A DNA stretch of 64,000 nt from Anaerolineales bacterium (GCA_019637755.1 JAHBVC010000002.1:591027-655026), one strand, 5' to 3'. Positions 9,706 through 18,136 are shown, counted from the stretch's first letter. Notes: a model not told the origin generated them from the sequence alone. Numbers and translations: made by a program.

Positions 9706-9711
9706 TACACT
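9706..9711 (+). promoter_or_regulatory. -10 element (TACACT) of tgt, leaderless arrangement
   Basis: TACACT ends nine bases before the tgt ATG at 9721, and no Shine-Dalgarno sequence lies between them. Transcription would begin at or next to the start codon. Confidence 0.45.
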
Positions 9712-9720
9712 TACTGCCAC

Positions 9721-10842
9721 ATGAGCTTTGATTTCAAATTCACGCTTGAAGGCCAAAGCGGCCGCGCCCGTGCCGGCCGCTTTGCTACGCCGCACGGCGA
9801 GCTGCTGACGCCCGTGTTTGCCCCGGTGGGCACCGCCGCCACCGTCAAGGCGATCACTCCGGCGCAGCTCAGCGAGCTAGGCGCCAGCCTGGTGCTATCC
9901 AACACCTATCACCTCTATCTGCGCCCGGGCGACACCCTGGTGGCCGAAATGGGCGGCCTGCACGAATTTATGCAATGGCCGCACCCGATGCTTACCGATT
10001 CAGGCGGCTTCCAGGTTTTCTCGCTTTCGCAAACCCGCGCCGTCGATGCAGATGGTGTGGATTTTCGTAGCCACATCGATGGCTCGCGCCATCGCTTCAC
10101 CCCGGAGCGCGTGATGGCGATCCAGGAGAATTTGGGCGCCGACATCATCATGGCGTTCGACGAATGCGCCGAGCCGAGCGACCGCGGCTACAACGAGCAG
10201 GCAATGCAGCGCACGCATGCCTGGCTGCAACGCTGCATCGCCGCCAAGCAGCGTGGCGATCAGGCGCTGTTCGGCATCGTGCAGGGCGGCATCTGGCCGG
10301 ATCTGCGGGCGCGTTCCGCCGAGTTCGTCGCCAGCCTGGGCCTGCCGGGCAACGCCATCGGCGGCCTCTCAGTGGGCGAGAGCAAAGCCGATATGCACGC
10401 CATGCTAGACGTAGTGGACCCGATCCTGCCGGCGGACAAACCGCGCTACCTGATGGGTGTGGGCACACCAGAGGATTTGGTGCAATGCATCCAGCGCGGC
10501 GTGGATATCTTCGATTGTGTGCTGCCCACGCGCCTGGGGCGCAACAACGCCGTCTTCCTACGTTCGGGTGGGCGCCTGAGCCTGAAGAACGCTGAGTTCG
10601 CGCACGACCGCAATCCGATCGACGCGGCGTGTGGCTGCTACACCTGCCGCACCTTCACGCGGGCCTATCTGCGCCATCTCATTGTTGCTAAAGAGATGCT
10701 GGCAGGCACGCTGCTCTCAATTCACAATCTCTACACCCTCGTTCATTTGGCCAAGGATCTGCGCGCCGCCATTTTGGATGGCAGCTTTGCGCAGCGGGTG
10801 GCCGCGCTGGAACTCCAACACCAAGGCGCACTTGCAAAGTAA
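9721..10842 (+). CDS. tgt: Queuine/preQ1 tRNA-ribosyltransferase
   Basis: 373 residues, the normal length. It exchanges the wobble guanine of GUN-anticodon tRNAs for the 7-deazaguanine base on the way to queuosine. Visible motifs: TDSGGFQVFS with the general acid/base Asp, AFDECAEP, FGIVQGG, the nucleophile Asp in DIFDCVLPTR, and the C-terminal zinc site CGCYTC followed by a His about 26 residues later. It is first in a run with uppP, a lipoprotein and a methyltransferase; uppP starts 15 bases downstream. Confidence 0.97.
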   Translation: MSFDFKFTLEGQSGRARAGRFATPHGELLTPVFAPVGTAATVKAITPAQLSELGASLVLSNTYHLYLRPGDTLVAEMGGLHEFMQWPHPMLTDSGGFQVFSLSQTRAVDADGVDFRSHIDGSRHRFTPERVMAIQENLGADIIMAFDECAEPSDRGYNEQAMQRTHAWLQRCIAAKQRGDQALFGIVQGGIWPDLRARSAEFVASLGLPGNAIGGLSVGESKADMHAMLDVVDPILPADKPRYLMGVGTPEDLVQCIQRGVDIFDCVLPTRLGRNNAVFLRSGGRLSLKNAEFAHDRNPIDAACGCYTCRTFTRAYLRHLIVAKEMLAGTLLSIHNLYTLVHLAKDLRAAILDGSFAQRVAALELQHQGALAK

Positions 10843-10857
10843 AGGAACCTCTCGCCG

Positions 10858-11661
10858 ATGACGCTGCTTCACGCCACCCTGCTGGGTATTGTGCAGGGAC
10901 TGACCGAATTCTTGCCCATCTCCAGCTCTGGCCACCTGATCCTGGCGCGCAACCTGCTCGGCTTGCCCGCGGAGGATAGCGCCGCGTTTGTTTTTGATGT
11001 ACTGGTGCAACTGGGCACCTGGGTGGCGGTAGTGGCTTATTTTTACAAGGACTTGCTGGCCATCGCTCAGGACCTGTGGCGCAGCCTGCGCGGCGCCCCG
11101 GCTGGCCCCAACGCCCGCTTGGGCTGGGGAGTATTGCTCTCCATGCTGCCAGCGGTTGTGGTCGGCTGGCTGATCCAGGATCGCATGGATACATTCTCCA
11201 GCCTGCGTTGGACCGCGGCGTTCCTGATCGTGAACGGCCTGCTGTTGCTGGCCGCCGAATGGCTGGGGAAGAAACAACGCCAACTGAGCGAGCTCACCCC
11301 TGCCGACGCGGTGTGGATCGGCTTTGCGCAGATCTTTGCGTTGCTGCCGGCGGTATCGCGCTCGGCGTCAACCTTGTTCGGTGGCATGCTGCGCAACTTT
11401 GACCGCCGCGAGGCGGCGCGCTTCGCCTTCCTGATGTCGGTGCCGATCATGCCCGCGGCAGGCTTCGTAGCCCTGCTGCAACTGGGCAGCCTGCCCGAGG
11501 CCAGCAGCCTGCTGCTGCCGATCCTAGTGGGCTTTGTGGCGGCGGCTATAGTGGGCTATGTCGCCATCCGCTGGCTGCTACGCTACCTGGCGACGCATTC
11601 TTTTTATCCGTTTGCCCTGTACTGCAGCGCACTGGGCCTGCTGATTCTGATATGGCGATGA
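10858..11661 (+). CDS. uppP: Undecaprenyl-diphosphatase (BacA family)
   Basis: 267 residues, polytopic. It dephosphorylates undecaprenyl pyrophosphate at the membrane to recycle the carrier lipid for cell-wall synthesis. The N-terminal catalytic motif is present as GLTEFLPISSSGHL (the E-x3-E region). The second motif, usually PGxSRSG, reads LPAVSRSAS, so the glycine after the second Ser has become Ala. Preceded by GGAACC (10843-10848) rather than a strong ribosome binding site; its end overlaps the next gene by 10 bases. Confidence 0.95.
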   Translation: MTLLHATLLGIVQGLTEFLPISSSGHLILARNLLGLPAEDSAAFVFDVLVQLGTWVAVVAYFYKDLLAIAQDLWRSLRGAPAGPNARLGWGVLLSMLPAVVVGWLIQDRMDTFSSLRWTAAFLIVNGLLLLAAEWLGKKQRQLSELTPADAVWIGFAQIFALLPAVSRSASTLFGGMLRNFDRREAARFAFLMSVPIMPAAGFVALLQLGSLPEASSLLLPILVGFVAAAIVGYVAIRWLLRYLATHSFYPFALYCSALGLLILIWR

Positions 11662-12359
11662 AGCGCATCCTCTTACTGTTGTTGGCGCTCGGGCTGGTGA
11701 GCTGCGGCGCACCTCAAGCGGCGCAGCAGACCCTGCGGTTGGCGATCAGCCCAGCGGCCTACCCTGCGGCCAGCGCGCTAATGGCCTGCCTGCCGACCGG
11801 CGAGGGCGTGGCGGTGAGCATCGATTCAGTGTATCCCTCAGAGATTGACCTGGCGGCCTATGATCTGTATATCCAGCTGGGCGCGCACCCGGCGGCCGGT
11901 TTCGCCGCCGAGATCGCCAGCGAGCAACTGGTGTTGGCGCTGCCTGCCAGCCAGACCGCCGCGCTCAACAGCGCACAAGCCAGCTTGCTACTCAGCGGAG
12001 CCCTGACGGATTGGCAAGCGATCGGTGGCCAGGCCGGCGCCCCGCAGCTGTTGATCCCGCCAGCCAGCGACGAGGCCCGCCAACAGGTGGAAACGCAACG
12101 CCTGCAGGGGGTGCCTTTCGCCCCCAATGCCTTGGTCGTAGCGCCTGAAGCGGCGCTGCACCAACTTGAAAGCGATGCCGCCGCAGTGGCTCTGTTGCCA
12201 GCCGCCTGGTTGCCCGCCTCGCTGCAATCGATCGCGTTAGGAATTGAGCTGCCCGTGCTAGCGCAAGCGCCGGCCGAGCCGCAAGGTTTGGCGCGCAACG
12301 TGTTAGCCTGCCTGCAAAGCGGCACGGGCCAGGCGCGGCTGGCCGAAAGTTACCCCTGA
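11652..12359 (+). CDS. Small lipoprotein resembling a solute-binding protein
   Basis: 235 residues. The signal peptide ends in LVSC with Cys18, so it should be lipid-anchored outside the membrane. The body alternates strands and helices in the manner of type 2 periplasmic binding proteins (LRLAISPAAYPAASALMAC, DLYIQLGAHPAAG, EQLVLALPASQTAALNSAQASLLLSG), as in phosphate- or molybdate-binding relatives. That assignment is inferred from pattern only. No ABC permease or ATPase is adjacent. It overlaps uppP by 10 bases and its TGA overlaps the next ATG, so it is translationally coupled on both sides. Confidence 0.65.
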   Translation: MAMKRILLLLLALGLVSCGAPQAAQQTLRLAISPAAYPAASALMACLPTGEGVAVSIDSVYPSEIDLAAYDLYIQLGAHPAAGFAAEIASEQLVLALPASQTAALNSAQASLLLSGALTDWQAIGGQAGAPQLLIPPASDEARQQVETQRLQGVPFAPNALVVAPEAALHQLESDAAAVALLPAAWLPASLQSIALGIELPVLAQAPAEPQGLARNVLACLQSGTGQARLAESYP

Positions 12360-13369
12360 TGGCGCTGCCCAGCTTGCTTGCCACAGCGCTAGACGCACGC
12401 CGCGATCTGCTCACCCAACTGCATAGCGAAGACACGGACAGTTATCGCCTATTCCACGGCACGGCAGAGGGGCACCCCGGCCTGACGATTGACCGTTATG
12501 GTGAGTTGTTGCTGGTGCAAAGCTTTCACCAGCCGCTTGCACCGGATGAAGTAACAGCCATCGAGGCCTTTTACGCCCAGGCGCTACCCGCTCTAACCCC
12601 GATCTACAACGACCGCAGCCAGACAAATTCGCGCATCCGCAACCCGCTGCCCGCCGAGCGGCAGCAGGTGGCCAGCCAGCTGCACACCGTGCGCGAGCTG
12701 GGGGTACGCTACCAGGTGCAAGCGCGCCATGAGGGGCAAGACCCTTGGCTGTTTTTGGATATGCGCGCTGGCCGCCGCCACATCCTGCAGAACGCGGCCG
12801 GCAAATCTGTGCTGAATCTCTTCGCGTATACCTGCAGCGTGGGTACGGCGGCGGCGGTGGCGGGGGCGCGCCAGGTGGTCAATATAGACTTCGCCGCCAG
12901 CACGCTGGCGGTCGGCGAGCACAACGCTGAACTGAACGCGCTGCGTATCAAGCCGGACTTCATCAAGAGTGATGTGTTTCCGGCGCTGCGCCAGCTGGCC
13001 GGCATCGGCCAGCCGCACTTCGTGCGCGGCAAACGCATGCCCGCTTTCCCGAAACTGGCAGCGCAGTCCTTCGATATTGTCTTTCTGGATCCGCCGCGCT
13101 ATGCCAAGAGCCCCTTTGGGGTCGTGGACTTGGTCAACGATTACCCGTCGGTATTCAAGCCCGCCTTGCTGGCCACGGCTGAGGGCGGCACGCTGTATTG
13201 CTGCAACAACGTGGCGACCGTGGAGCGCGAGGGCTGGCTGGCGCAGTTGCAGCGCAGCGCCGCCAAAGCTGGCCGGCCGATACGCGATGTTGAGTGGATT
13301 CTGCCCGAAGCCGATTTCCCCAGCATGGATGGTAAGCCGCCGCTCAAAATTCTGGTGCTCTCGGTGTAG
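12359..13369 (+). CDS. Class I SAM-dependent RNA methyltransferase (RlmI/RlmK-like)
   Basis: 336 residues. The N-terminal part (YRLFHGTAEGHPGLTIDRYG) resembles the EEHEE-type domain of the RlmI family. The methyltransferase core follows: LDMRAGRR, SAM-binding VLNLFAYTCSVGTAAA, acidic loop NIDFAASTL, and FLDPPRYAKS, which corresponds to the DPP(F/Y/R) catalytic motif of m5C/m2G rRNA enzymes. The substrate is likely rRNA but the exact site cannot be read from sequence. The ATG overlaps the TGA of the upstream lipoprotein by one base. Confidence 0.85.
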   Translation: MALPSLLATALDARRDLLTQLHSEDTDSYRLFHGTAEGHPGLTIDRYGELLLVQSFHQPLAPDEVTAIEAFYAQALPALTPIYNDRSQTNSRIRNPLPAERQQVASQLHTVRELGVRYQVQARHEGQDPWLFLDMRAGRRHILQNAAGKSVLNLFAYTCSVGTAAAVAGARQVVNIDFAASTLAVGEHNAELNALRIKPDFIKSDVFPALRQLAGIGQPHFVRGKRMPAFPKLAAQSFDIVFLDPPRYAKSPFGVVDLVNDYPSVFKPALLATAEGGTLYCCNNVATVEREGWLAQLQRSAAKAGRPIRDVEWILPEADFPSMDGKPPLKILVLSV

Positions 13370-13379
13370 CGCTGTCTGG

Positions 13380-13547
13380 CATTGCGAGCGAGGCCGCATG
13401 TCAATGCGGCCGACCGAAGCAATCTGGGGGAATCCAAAGGCTAGAAACACGCGCTAGATAGAACACCCGCCTGCAAGGATCCTTCGCTGGCGCGGGTTCG
13501 GCGTGCTGGTGACGTTGTGCCCCGCTCAGGATGACACGTAGGTTGCG
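13380..13547. repeat. REP-like composite repeat, copy 1
   Basis: A 168-base element repeated at 13578-13748. It begins with an imperfect palindrome: outer ATTGC (13381-13385) and GCAAT (13419-13423), inner perfect 8-base arms GGCCGCAT/ATGCGGCC (13392-13399 and 13404-13411) around a GTCA loop. The second half runs from AAGGATCCTTCGCTGGCG to GCTCAGGATGACACGT. Such ATTGCGAGCGA...GAAGCAATCT and GGATxCTTCGCT...AGGATGAC palindromes are widespread intergenic elements. There is no convincing gene between 13370 and 13858. Confidence 0.85.
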
Positions 13548-13577
13548 GGGCGAGCTGCTTGCTTCCGCTTAGGCCGT

Positions 13578-13748
13578 CATTGCGAGCGAGGCCGCATGTC
13601 AATGCGGCCGACCGAAGCAATCTGGGGGAATCCATAAGCTAGAAACACGCGCTACATAGAAGACGCGCCTGCAAGGATCCTTCGCTGGCGCGGGTTCGGC
13701 GTGCTGGTGACGTTGTGCCCACCCGCTCAGGATGACACGTGGGTTGCG
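13578..13748. repeat. REP-like composite repeat, copy 2
   Basis: Nearly identical direct copy of 13380-13547 with a few substitutions and a three-base insertion in the TGCCCACCCGCTC stretch. The two copies are separated by 30 bases. The remainder up to 13858 holds no gene that I can recognise. Confidence 0.85.
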
Positions 13749-13858
13749 CATCCCGAGCGCTGCGAGGAATTATCGCCCGGCCGTACTTGTAGAGAGCGAG
13801 CTATAGGGGCAACAAAATCTGTGTTCATCCGCGTTCATCTGCGGCAGAAACTTCGTAG

Positions 13859-15085
13859 TTAGCGCCCGAGTTTCTTCTCCAACCGCGCGGCGCGTTGTTC
13901 CAGCTGCGGCTCCCAGTGCACGCGCTCAAAGTTTGTGGGCCGCTTGCGGCGCACCACTTTGAGCGCCGTCACGGTGTACTCCAGCGCCAGCGTGTACTCG
14001 CGCGTCTTGTGCTCGTAGTACTTGGCAATTTCCACATGAGCGTAGACCTGGCCATCATCGGCGGCCTGCTGCCATAGTTGCAGCGCCGCCTCGTAATTGC
14101 CGCGGCGGCGGAACAGCGCGGCGAGTCGCTCCAGCAGCTGGCCGCGCTTGTCATCCGGCAGTTCCATCGAGAGCGTGCCTTGGAAGACTTCGATGGCCTC
14201 TTCGGCGAAGCCGGTATCCGCCAACAGCCGCCCGATGGCGGCCATCTCGCTGCCGTGCTGCACTAGTTCCATTGGCGCTTCCAGCTTACGGGCAATGTGC
14301 TCCAACAGTGAGGCCATGCTGACCACATCCATGTGGTTGTGATAGAAGGCGCCAGCCAGCGGGCGGGCATCGCCGGTGTGCATGTAGTCCATGAACAGTT
14401 GTGGCAGCAGCCAGCCGGGCAGGTCTTCGCCCGTGCGCGTGATGCCCAGCAGTTGCGCCTCCAGGTCACCGAGGGCGCGGCTGGGCAGCAGATCCTTCCA
14501 CAGGCGGCGGGCAATGTGGAGTAAATCAATATGCGGCAGCTGGCGCAGCGGGGAGCGCTGGCCATTGGCCAGGTAGCGGTTGGCAAGTAACGGCAGGTCA
14601 AAACTCTTGCCGTTGAAAGTCACCAGCGCGTCATCGGGTGTGACGGCATGGTCGAGCACAGCTTGCATGGCGCGCTCTTCGGCCGGCTCGCGCAGGAATA
14701 GCTGCACGCAGCGGAAGCCGCCCGCCTCGAAGCGCCCCATCCCTATCAGGAACGCCATCGTACCGCTGCCCCACAGGCCAGTTGCCTCGGTGTCGAGAAA
14801 GAGGAAACGCTCAGCCGGAATCAGCGCCAGGCGCGTGTCGCCAGCCCATGCCGCCATGCGCTGCATCGCTTCGGGGAAGCGCAACAGATGCTGGCCGTGC
14901 GGCTCGCCAGCTGGGATAAAGTGCTCGACTACATACGCCTCGCCGAAATCGGTGAGCTGGCTGCGGCCGGGCACTACCTGCTCAATGCTAAAAGCCGCCT
15001 TGGACGAAGCGGCTGGCTTGGCGGCCAGGTCGCCTGCGCCCAGTTGCACACCCAGCGCCTTCAAGCGGTCAGAAAGGGAAGCCAT
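13859..15085 (-). CDS. mrfB: MrfB/YprB-like exonuclease with C-terminal TPR repeats
   Basis: 408 residues. An RNase H-like 3'-5' exonuclease domain of the YprB (RNase_H_2) type occupies about 85-260: FLDTEATGL (first Asp and Glu), FNGKSFDLPLL (Asp) and FYHNHMDVVSM (His and Asp) give a complete DEDDh set. From about 270 to 390 follow TPR-like helical pairs (RGNYEAALQLWQQA). In Bacillus subtilis YprB works with the helicase YprA in repair of mitomycin C damage. The YprA-like helicase lies just upstream on the same strand here, separated by a remnant of an unrelated gene. A GATAAT-like box precedes the start closely. Confidence 0.85.
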   Translation of the reverse strand: MASLSDRLKALGVQLGAGDLAAKPAASSKAAFSIEQVVPGRSQLTDFGEAYVVEHFIPAGEPHGQHLLRFPEAMQRMAAWAGDTRLALIPAERFLFLDTEATGLWGSGTMAFLIGMGRFEAGGFRCVQLFLREPAEERAMQAVLDHAVTPDDALVTFNGKSFDLPLLANRYLANGQRSPLRQLPHIDLLHIARRLWKDLLPSRALGDLEAQLLGITRTGEDLPGWLLPQLFMDYMHTGDARPLAGAFYHNHMDVVSMASLLEHIARKLEAPMELVQHGSEMAAIGRLLADTGFAEEAIEVFQGTLSMELPDDKRGQLLERLAALFRRRGNYEAALQLWQQAADDGQVYAHVEIAKYYEHKTREYTLALEYTVTALKVVRRKRPTNFERVHWEPQLEQRAARLEKKLGR

Positions 15086-15169
15086 GTGTGCAATTATCCG
15101 CTATTTTCGCTACGTTTGTTCTATTTTCTGCCTTAATCAATCGCTTACCCACAAACTGCCAGAGCGCAG

Positions 15170-15205
15170 TATTATATGTGCAAGAAATCACAAGGTAGTT
15201 AGGAG
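15170..15205 (+). promoter_or_regulatory. -10 element and ribosome binding site of the P450 remnant
   Basis: TATTAT at 15170-15175 and AGGAG at 15201-15205, four bases before the ATG at 15210. The expression signals of the truncated gene therefore appear intact. Confidence 0.5.
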
Positions 15206-15209
15206 CACC

Positions 15210-15401
15210 ATGGTCACTCCCGTTCAAACCAAGCAACCTGCCCGCATGGCAGGTTTTCCCGTTGTAGGCAACCTGCCCCAGTTTGCGCGCAACCCCATCG
15301 GCTTCCTCACGCGCCTGCAGAGCGAGCTGGGCGATGTAGCCGCCTTCTCGCTGCTGGGCAGCCACCTTGGCAAAGGCCAACTAAGAATTTTCACTGCTTA
15401 G
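15210..15401 (+). pseudogene. Cytochrome P450, N-terminal remnant only
   Basis: 63 codons. The first 50 or so (AGFPVVGNLPQFARNP, FLTRLQSELGDVAAFSLLGS) match the typical N-terminus of bacterial P450s: the proline-rich start, helix A and the first beta strands. The frame then runs into unrelated residues and stops at TAG 15399-15401. A full P450 needs about 400 residues including the I-helix, ExxR and the haem-binding Cys, none of which exist here. It retains a -10 box, a Shine-Dalgarno site and a terminator, so an internal deletion of a formerly complete gene is likely. It lies between two genes that are neighbours in other genomes. Confidence 0.7.
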
Positions 15402-15432
15402 AAAAACTCCGGCCAAACAGCCGGAGTTTTTT
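15402..15432 (+). terminator. Rho-independent terminator after the P450 remnant
   Basis: A 12-base perfect stem (15402-15413 with 15420-15431) around a six-base loop, ending in a run of six T. It begins one base after the stop of the remnant. Confidence 0.85.
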
Positions 15433-15460
15433 GTTTCTGCTCTCCATTTAATACCCGTGT

Positions 15461-15596
15461 CATTCTGACCGGGTTACTTCGTCTACACCAGATCGCCGAA
15501 CCCGGGCTAGGGAAGAATCCTTATTGGCTCAACTTCCACGCAAAAGCCAGTTTTACCTTTGCGCCAACGAGGATCCCTCGCTGCGCTCGGGATGCA
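15461..15596. repeat. REP-like palindromic elements overlapping the helicase 3' end
   Basis: CATTCTGA (15461-15468) to GAAGAATCC (15512-15520), followed by AGGATCCCTCGCTGCGCTCGG at 15570-15590 with ATCCC/GGGAT arms (15573-15577 and 15589-15593). These belong to the same broad repeat type as 13380-13748 and 36840-36904. The second element forms the last codons of the helicase gene on the minus strand. Confidence 0.65.
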
Positions 15597-18123
15597 CGGG
15601 CACCGTGTCCGCCAGCTCACGCAGCAGGGCCAGCGTCTCACGCTTGCTGCCCTGGCCTTGCTCGCCGCCCGGCCCCACACATGACGGACAGCCATCCTTG
15701 CAACCACAGGCCGCCACCAGCTCCAACGCGGCCGCCATCAACTCACCGTGCAGCTCGAACAAGCGCTCGCTGAAGCCCAGTGCGTTGCCGACATTGTCGT
15801 ACATCACCACTACGGGGCCACCCTCGGCCAAATCTGAGCGCGGGTCAGAATGCACACCCAAATCGCTGGGGTCGCACATCAAATACAGCGGCGCCAAGTG
15901 GCGCAGCACGAACGACAGCCCGGCCAGTCCGCTGCGCATCGCCACCACCGCTTCGGCGCGGCGGTGGCAGGTGGGGCACAGGCTGATGAGGTTCTCGAGC
16001 GTGTTGCCTTCGGCATAGGAGCGGAAGCTGCGCAGCGGCTGCTTGTGGTGCACGTCCAGCGGTTCGCCGGCGCCGCACACCTGGCAGCGGTGGCCGTCGC
16101 GCTCCAGCGCCGCCTTGCGCACCGCGGCCCACTCCGGCCCGTAGTCGTTGGCATCGTTGGTCCACAAGCCCTGTTCGCGCAGGCGCACGATGGTGTCCTC
16201 GCCAATCGCGAACCAATAGCCATACGTATTGAGCTCGATCGGCGGCAAGCTCAGTTGCCCACCGCCAGGATTCTCCGGGTCCACCAGGCCGCTGCCGCTC
16301 CATTGAATTTTGTCGTAGCCGGTGATCTCGACGGTGATGTTGAGCTCGCCATAGTGCGTGCTACCACCGGGCGCTGGCTGCTGCTTGTGCTCCTCGACCA
16401 GTGTGACGGTGCTGCGGCTCTTGGGCACCGTGTAATAGTCGGCCTCGATCGGGCGCAGGTAGGCCACCTTTTCGTCGAGGTCGAGCTTGTCCACAAAATA
16501 GGTGCGCCCGTCGTGAATATAGATGGCGTCAGGATGCACCAGCCACAGCGCCGCGTTGGGCTCCACTTCGCCCACCAGCTGCCAGGCGCCCTTATCGTCA
16601 CGCGCCTGGATGACCACCGAGTCGGTGCTGGCGCCGCGCAGGCTGACGCCGCGCGAGGGCTGCTGCTCTTGCATCCAATAATATTTGCCGCCCGAGGCGC
16701 GCAGCTCGCCGCCCTCGGCCAGCAGACGCAGAAATTCCTCCACCTCGGCGGCCTGCACCGTGCCGAAGTTTTCGCCCGGCTGGAAGGGCAGCTCGAAGGC
16801 CGCGCAGCGCAGGTGCGAGAGCAGGATGAGCAGATTGTCCGGGTTGATCAGAGCGCGCTCCGGCGTGCGGCCCAGTAGATATTCAGGATGCCGCGCCAGA
16901 TATTGGTCGAGCGGATTGGCGGAGGCGACCAGCACGCCGAGCGCAGGCTGCTCGCCGCGGCCGGAGCGGCCGGCCTGCTGCCAGGTGGCCGCCACGCTGC
17001 CCGGGTAGCCCGCCAGCACCGCCGCGCCCATGCCGCCAATATCCACGCCCAGCTCGAGGGCGTTGGTGGCCACCACGGCGCGCAGCTCACCGCTGCGCAG
17101 GCCGCTCTCGATCTCGCGGCGCTCGGCGGCCAGGTAGCCGCCGCGGTATCCGCGGATGCTGTCCTCGCCCGCCGCGGTGCGGTCGCGCAGATTCTTGAGC
17201 ATCACTTCCACCATGCGTCGCGTGCGACCAAACAGGATCGTCTGCACGTCATAGGCCAGCAGGTCGCTTACCAGGCGCACGCTCTCCTGATACAGGCTGG
17301 CGCGCAGGCCCAGCTGCTCGTCCACTACCGGCGGGTTGTAGACCAGAAAGTTGCGCGGGCCGCGCGGCGCGCCGTCTTCTTCGATGAGCGTGACCTGGCG
17401 CTCGATGAGGCGCTCGGCCAGCTCACGCGGGTTGGCGATGGTGGCCGAGGCCAGCACGAACTGCGGGCGGGCGCCATAGAAGCGCGTGACGCGTGCCAGC
17501 CGCCGCAGCACATTGGCGACATGCGAACCGAACACGCCGCGGTAATAGTGCATCTCGTCAATGACAATGTATTTCAGATTGCCGAAGAACTCGGCCCACT
17601 GGGTGTGCGCGGGCAGGATGCTGTAGTGCAGCATGTCAGGATTGCTGATGAGCAGGTGTGCCTTACGGCGGATGTTGTTGCGGTGGTGCGTGGGCGTATC
17701 GCCGTCGTAGGCCGCGGCGGGGATGCTGGCGGTCGCCGATGCGGCGGCCAGCCAAGTATCCAGCTCGTCGCGCTGGTCGTGGGCCAGCGCCTTGGTCGGG
17801 AACAGGTACAGCGCCCGGGCCGTATCATCGCGCAACAAGGTATCGAGCACCGGCAGGTTGTAGCACAGGGTCTTGCCGCTGGCCGTGCCGGTGACCACGG
17901 CCACGTCTTCGCCCGCTCGCAGGCCGCGGTAGGCGGCGGCCTGGTGGCTGTAGAGCTGGCCGTAGCCCAGGCGGGCAAAGGCAGCGGCCAGCGCCGGATG
18001 GAGGTCTGCGGGCAGCGGCTCGTAGCGGCCGGGTCGCGCCGGGTCACGATGCCAGCGGGTGACGTTGCCGCCGACGCCGGGTTCAGCGCGCCAGTGGGCC
18101 AGCAGGGCTTCAAGATTGGCCAT
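15553..18123 (-). CDS. mrfA: MrfA-like DExH helicase with embedded HNH nuclease domain
   Basis: 856 residues. Helicase core: GTASGKT at 79-85 (Walker A), DEMH at 189-192, then a RecA2 domain with TNALELGVDIGG and QQAGRSGRG. The C-terminus has the MrfA/DUF1998 cysteine cluster C806, C808, C812 and C815. Between the two lies a complete HNH endonuclease domain (about 660-722): zinc ligands C680, C683, C716 and C719, catalytic region HH at 692-693, N711 and H720. MrfA is a repair helicase partnered with MrfB; the nuclease insertion is not part of the B. subtilis protein. The last residues, HPERSEGS, come from a palindromic repeat. TACAAT at 18131-18136 suggests a leaderless start. Confidence 0.88.
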   Translation of the reverse strand: MANLEALLAHWRAEPGVGGNVTRWHRDPARPGRYEPLPADLHPALAAAFARLGYGQLYSHQAAAYRGLRAGEDVAVVTGTASGKTLCYNLPVLDTLLRDDTARALYLFPTKALAHDQRDELDTWLAAASATASIPAAAYDGDTPTHHRNNIRRKAHLLISNPDMLHYSILPAHTQWAEFFGNLKYIVIDEMHYYRGVFGSHVANVLRRLARVTRFYGARPQFVLASATIANPRELAERLIERQVTLIEEDGAPRGPRNFLVYNPPVVDEQLGLRASLYQESVRLVSDLLAYDVQTILFGRTRRMVEVMLKNLRDRTAAGEDSIRGYRGGYLAAERREIESGLRSGELRAVVATNALELGVDIGGMGAAVLAGYPGSVAATWQQAGRSGRGEQPALGVLVASANPLDQYLARHPEYLLGRTPERALINPDNLLILLSHLRCAAFELPFQPGENFGTVQAAEVEEFLRLLAEGGELRASGGKYYWMQEQQPSRGVSLRGASTDSVVIQARDDKGAWQLVGEVEPNAALWLVHPDAIYIHDGRTYFVDKLDLDEKVAYLRPIEADYYTVPKSRSTVTLVEEHKQQPAPGGSTHYGELNITVEITGYDKIQWSGSGLVDPENPGGGQLSLPPIELNTYGYWFAIGEDTIVRLREQGLWTNDANDYGPEWAAVRKAALERDGHRCQVCGAGEPLDVHHKQPLRSFRSYAEGNTLENLISLCPTCHRRAEAVVAMRSGLAGLSFVLRHLAPLYLMCDPSDLGVHSDPRSDLAEGGPVVVMYDNVGNALGFSERLFELHGELMAAALELVAACGCKDGCPSCVGPGGEQGQGSKRETLALLRELADTVPVHPERSEGSSLAQR

Positions 18124-18130
18124 AGTGGCG

Positions 18131-18136
18131 ATTGTA
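18131..18136 (-). promoter_or_regulatory. -10 element (TACAAT) of the MrfA-like helicase, leaderless
   Basis: TACAAT on the minus strand ends seven bases before the ATG at 18123, with no ribosome binding site between. Confidence 0.5.

Noticed and set aside
13441-13635. 64-codon frame on the minus strand
   Set aside because: It is the translation of the palindromic repeat, not a gene.
13380-13748. Possible CRISPR-like array
   Set aside because: Only two long units with a 30-base gap, internal palindromes of the REP type, no short regular repeats and no cas genes.
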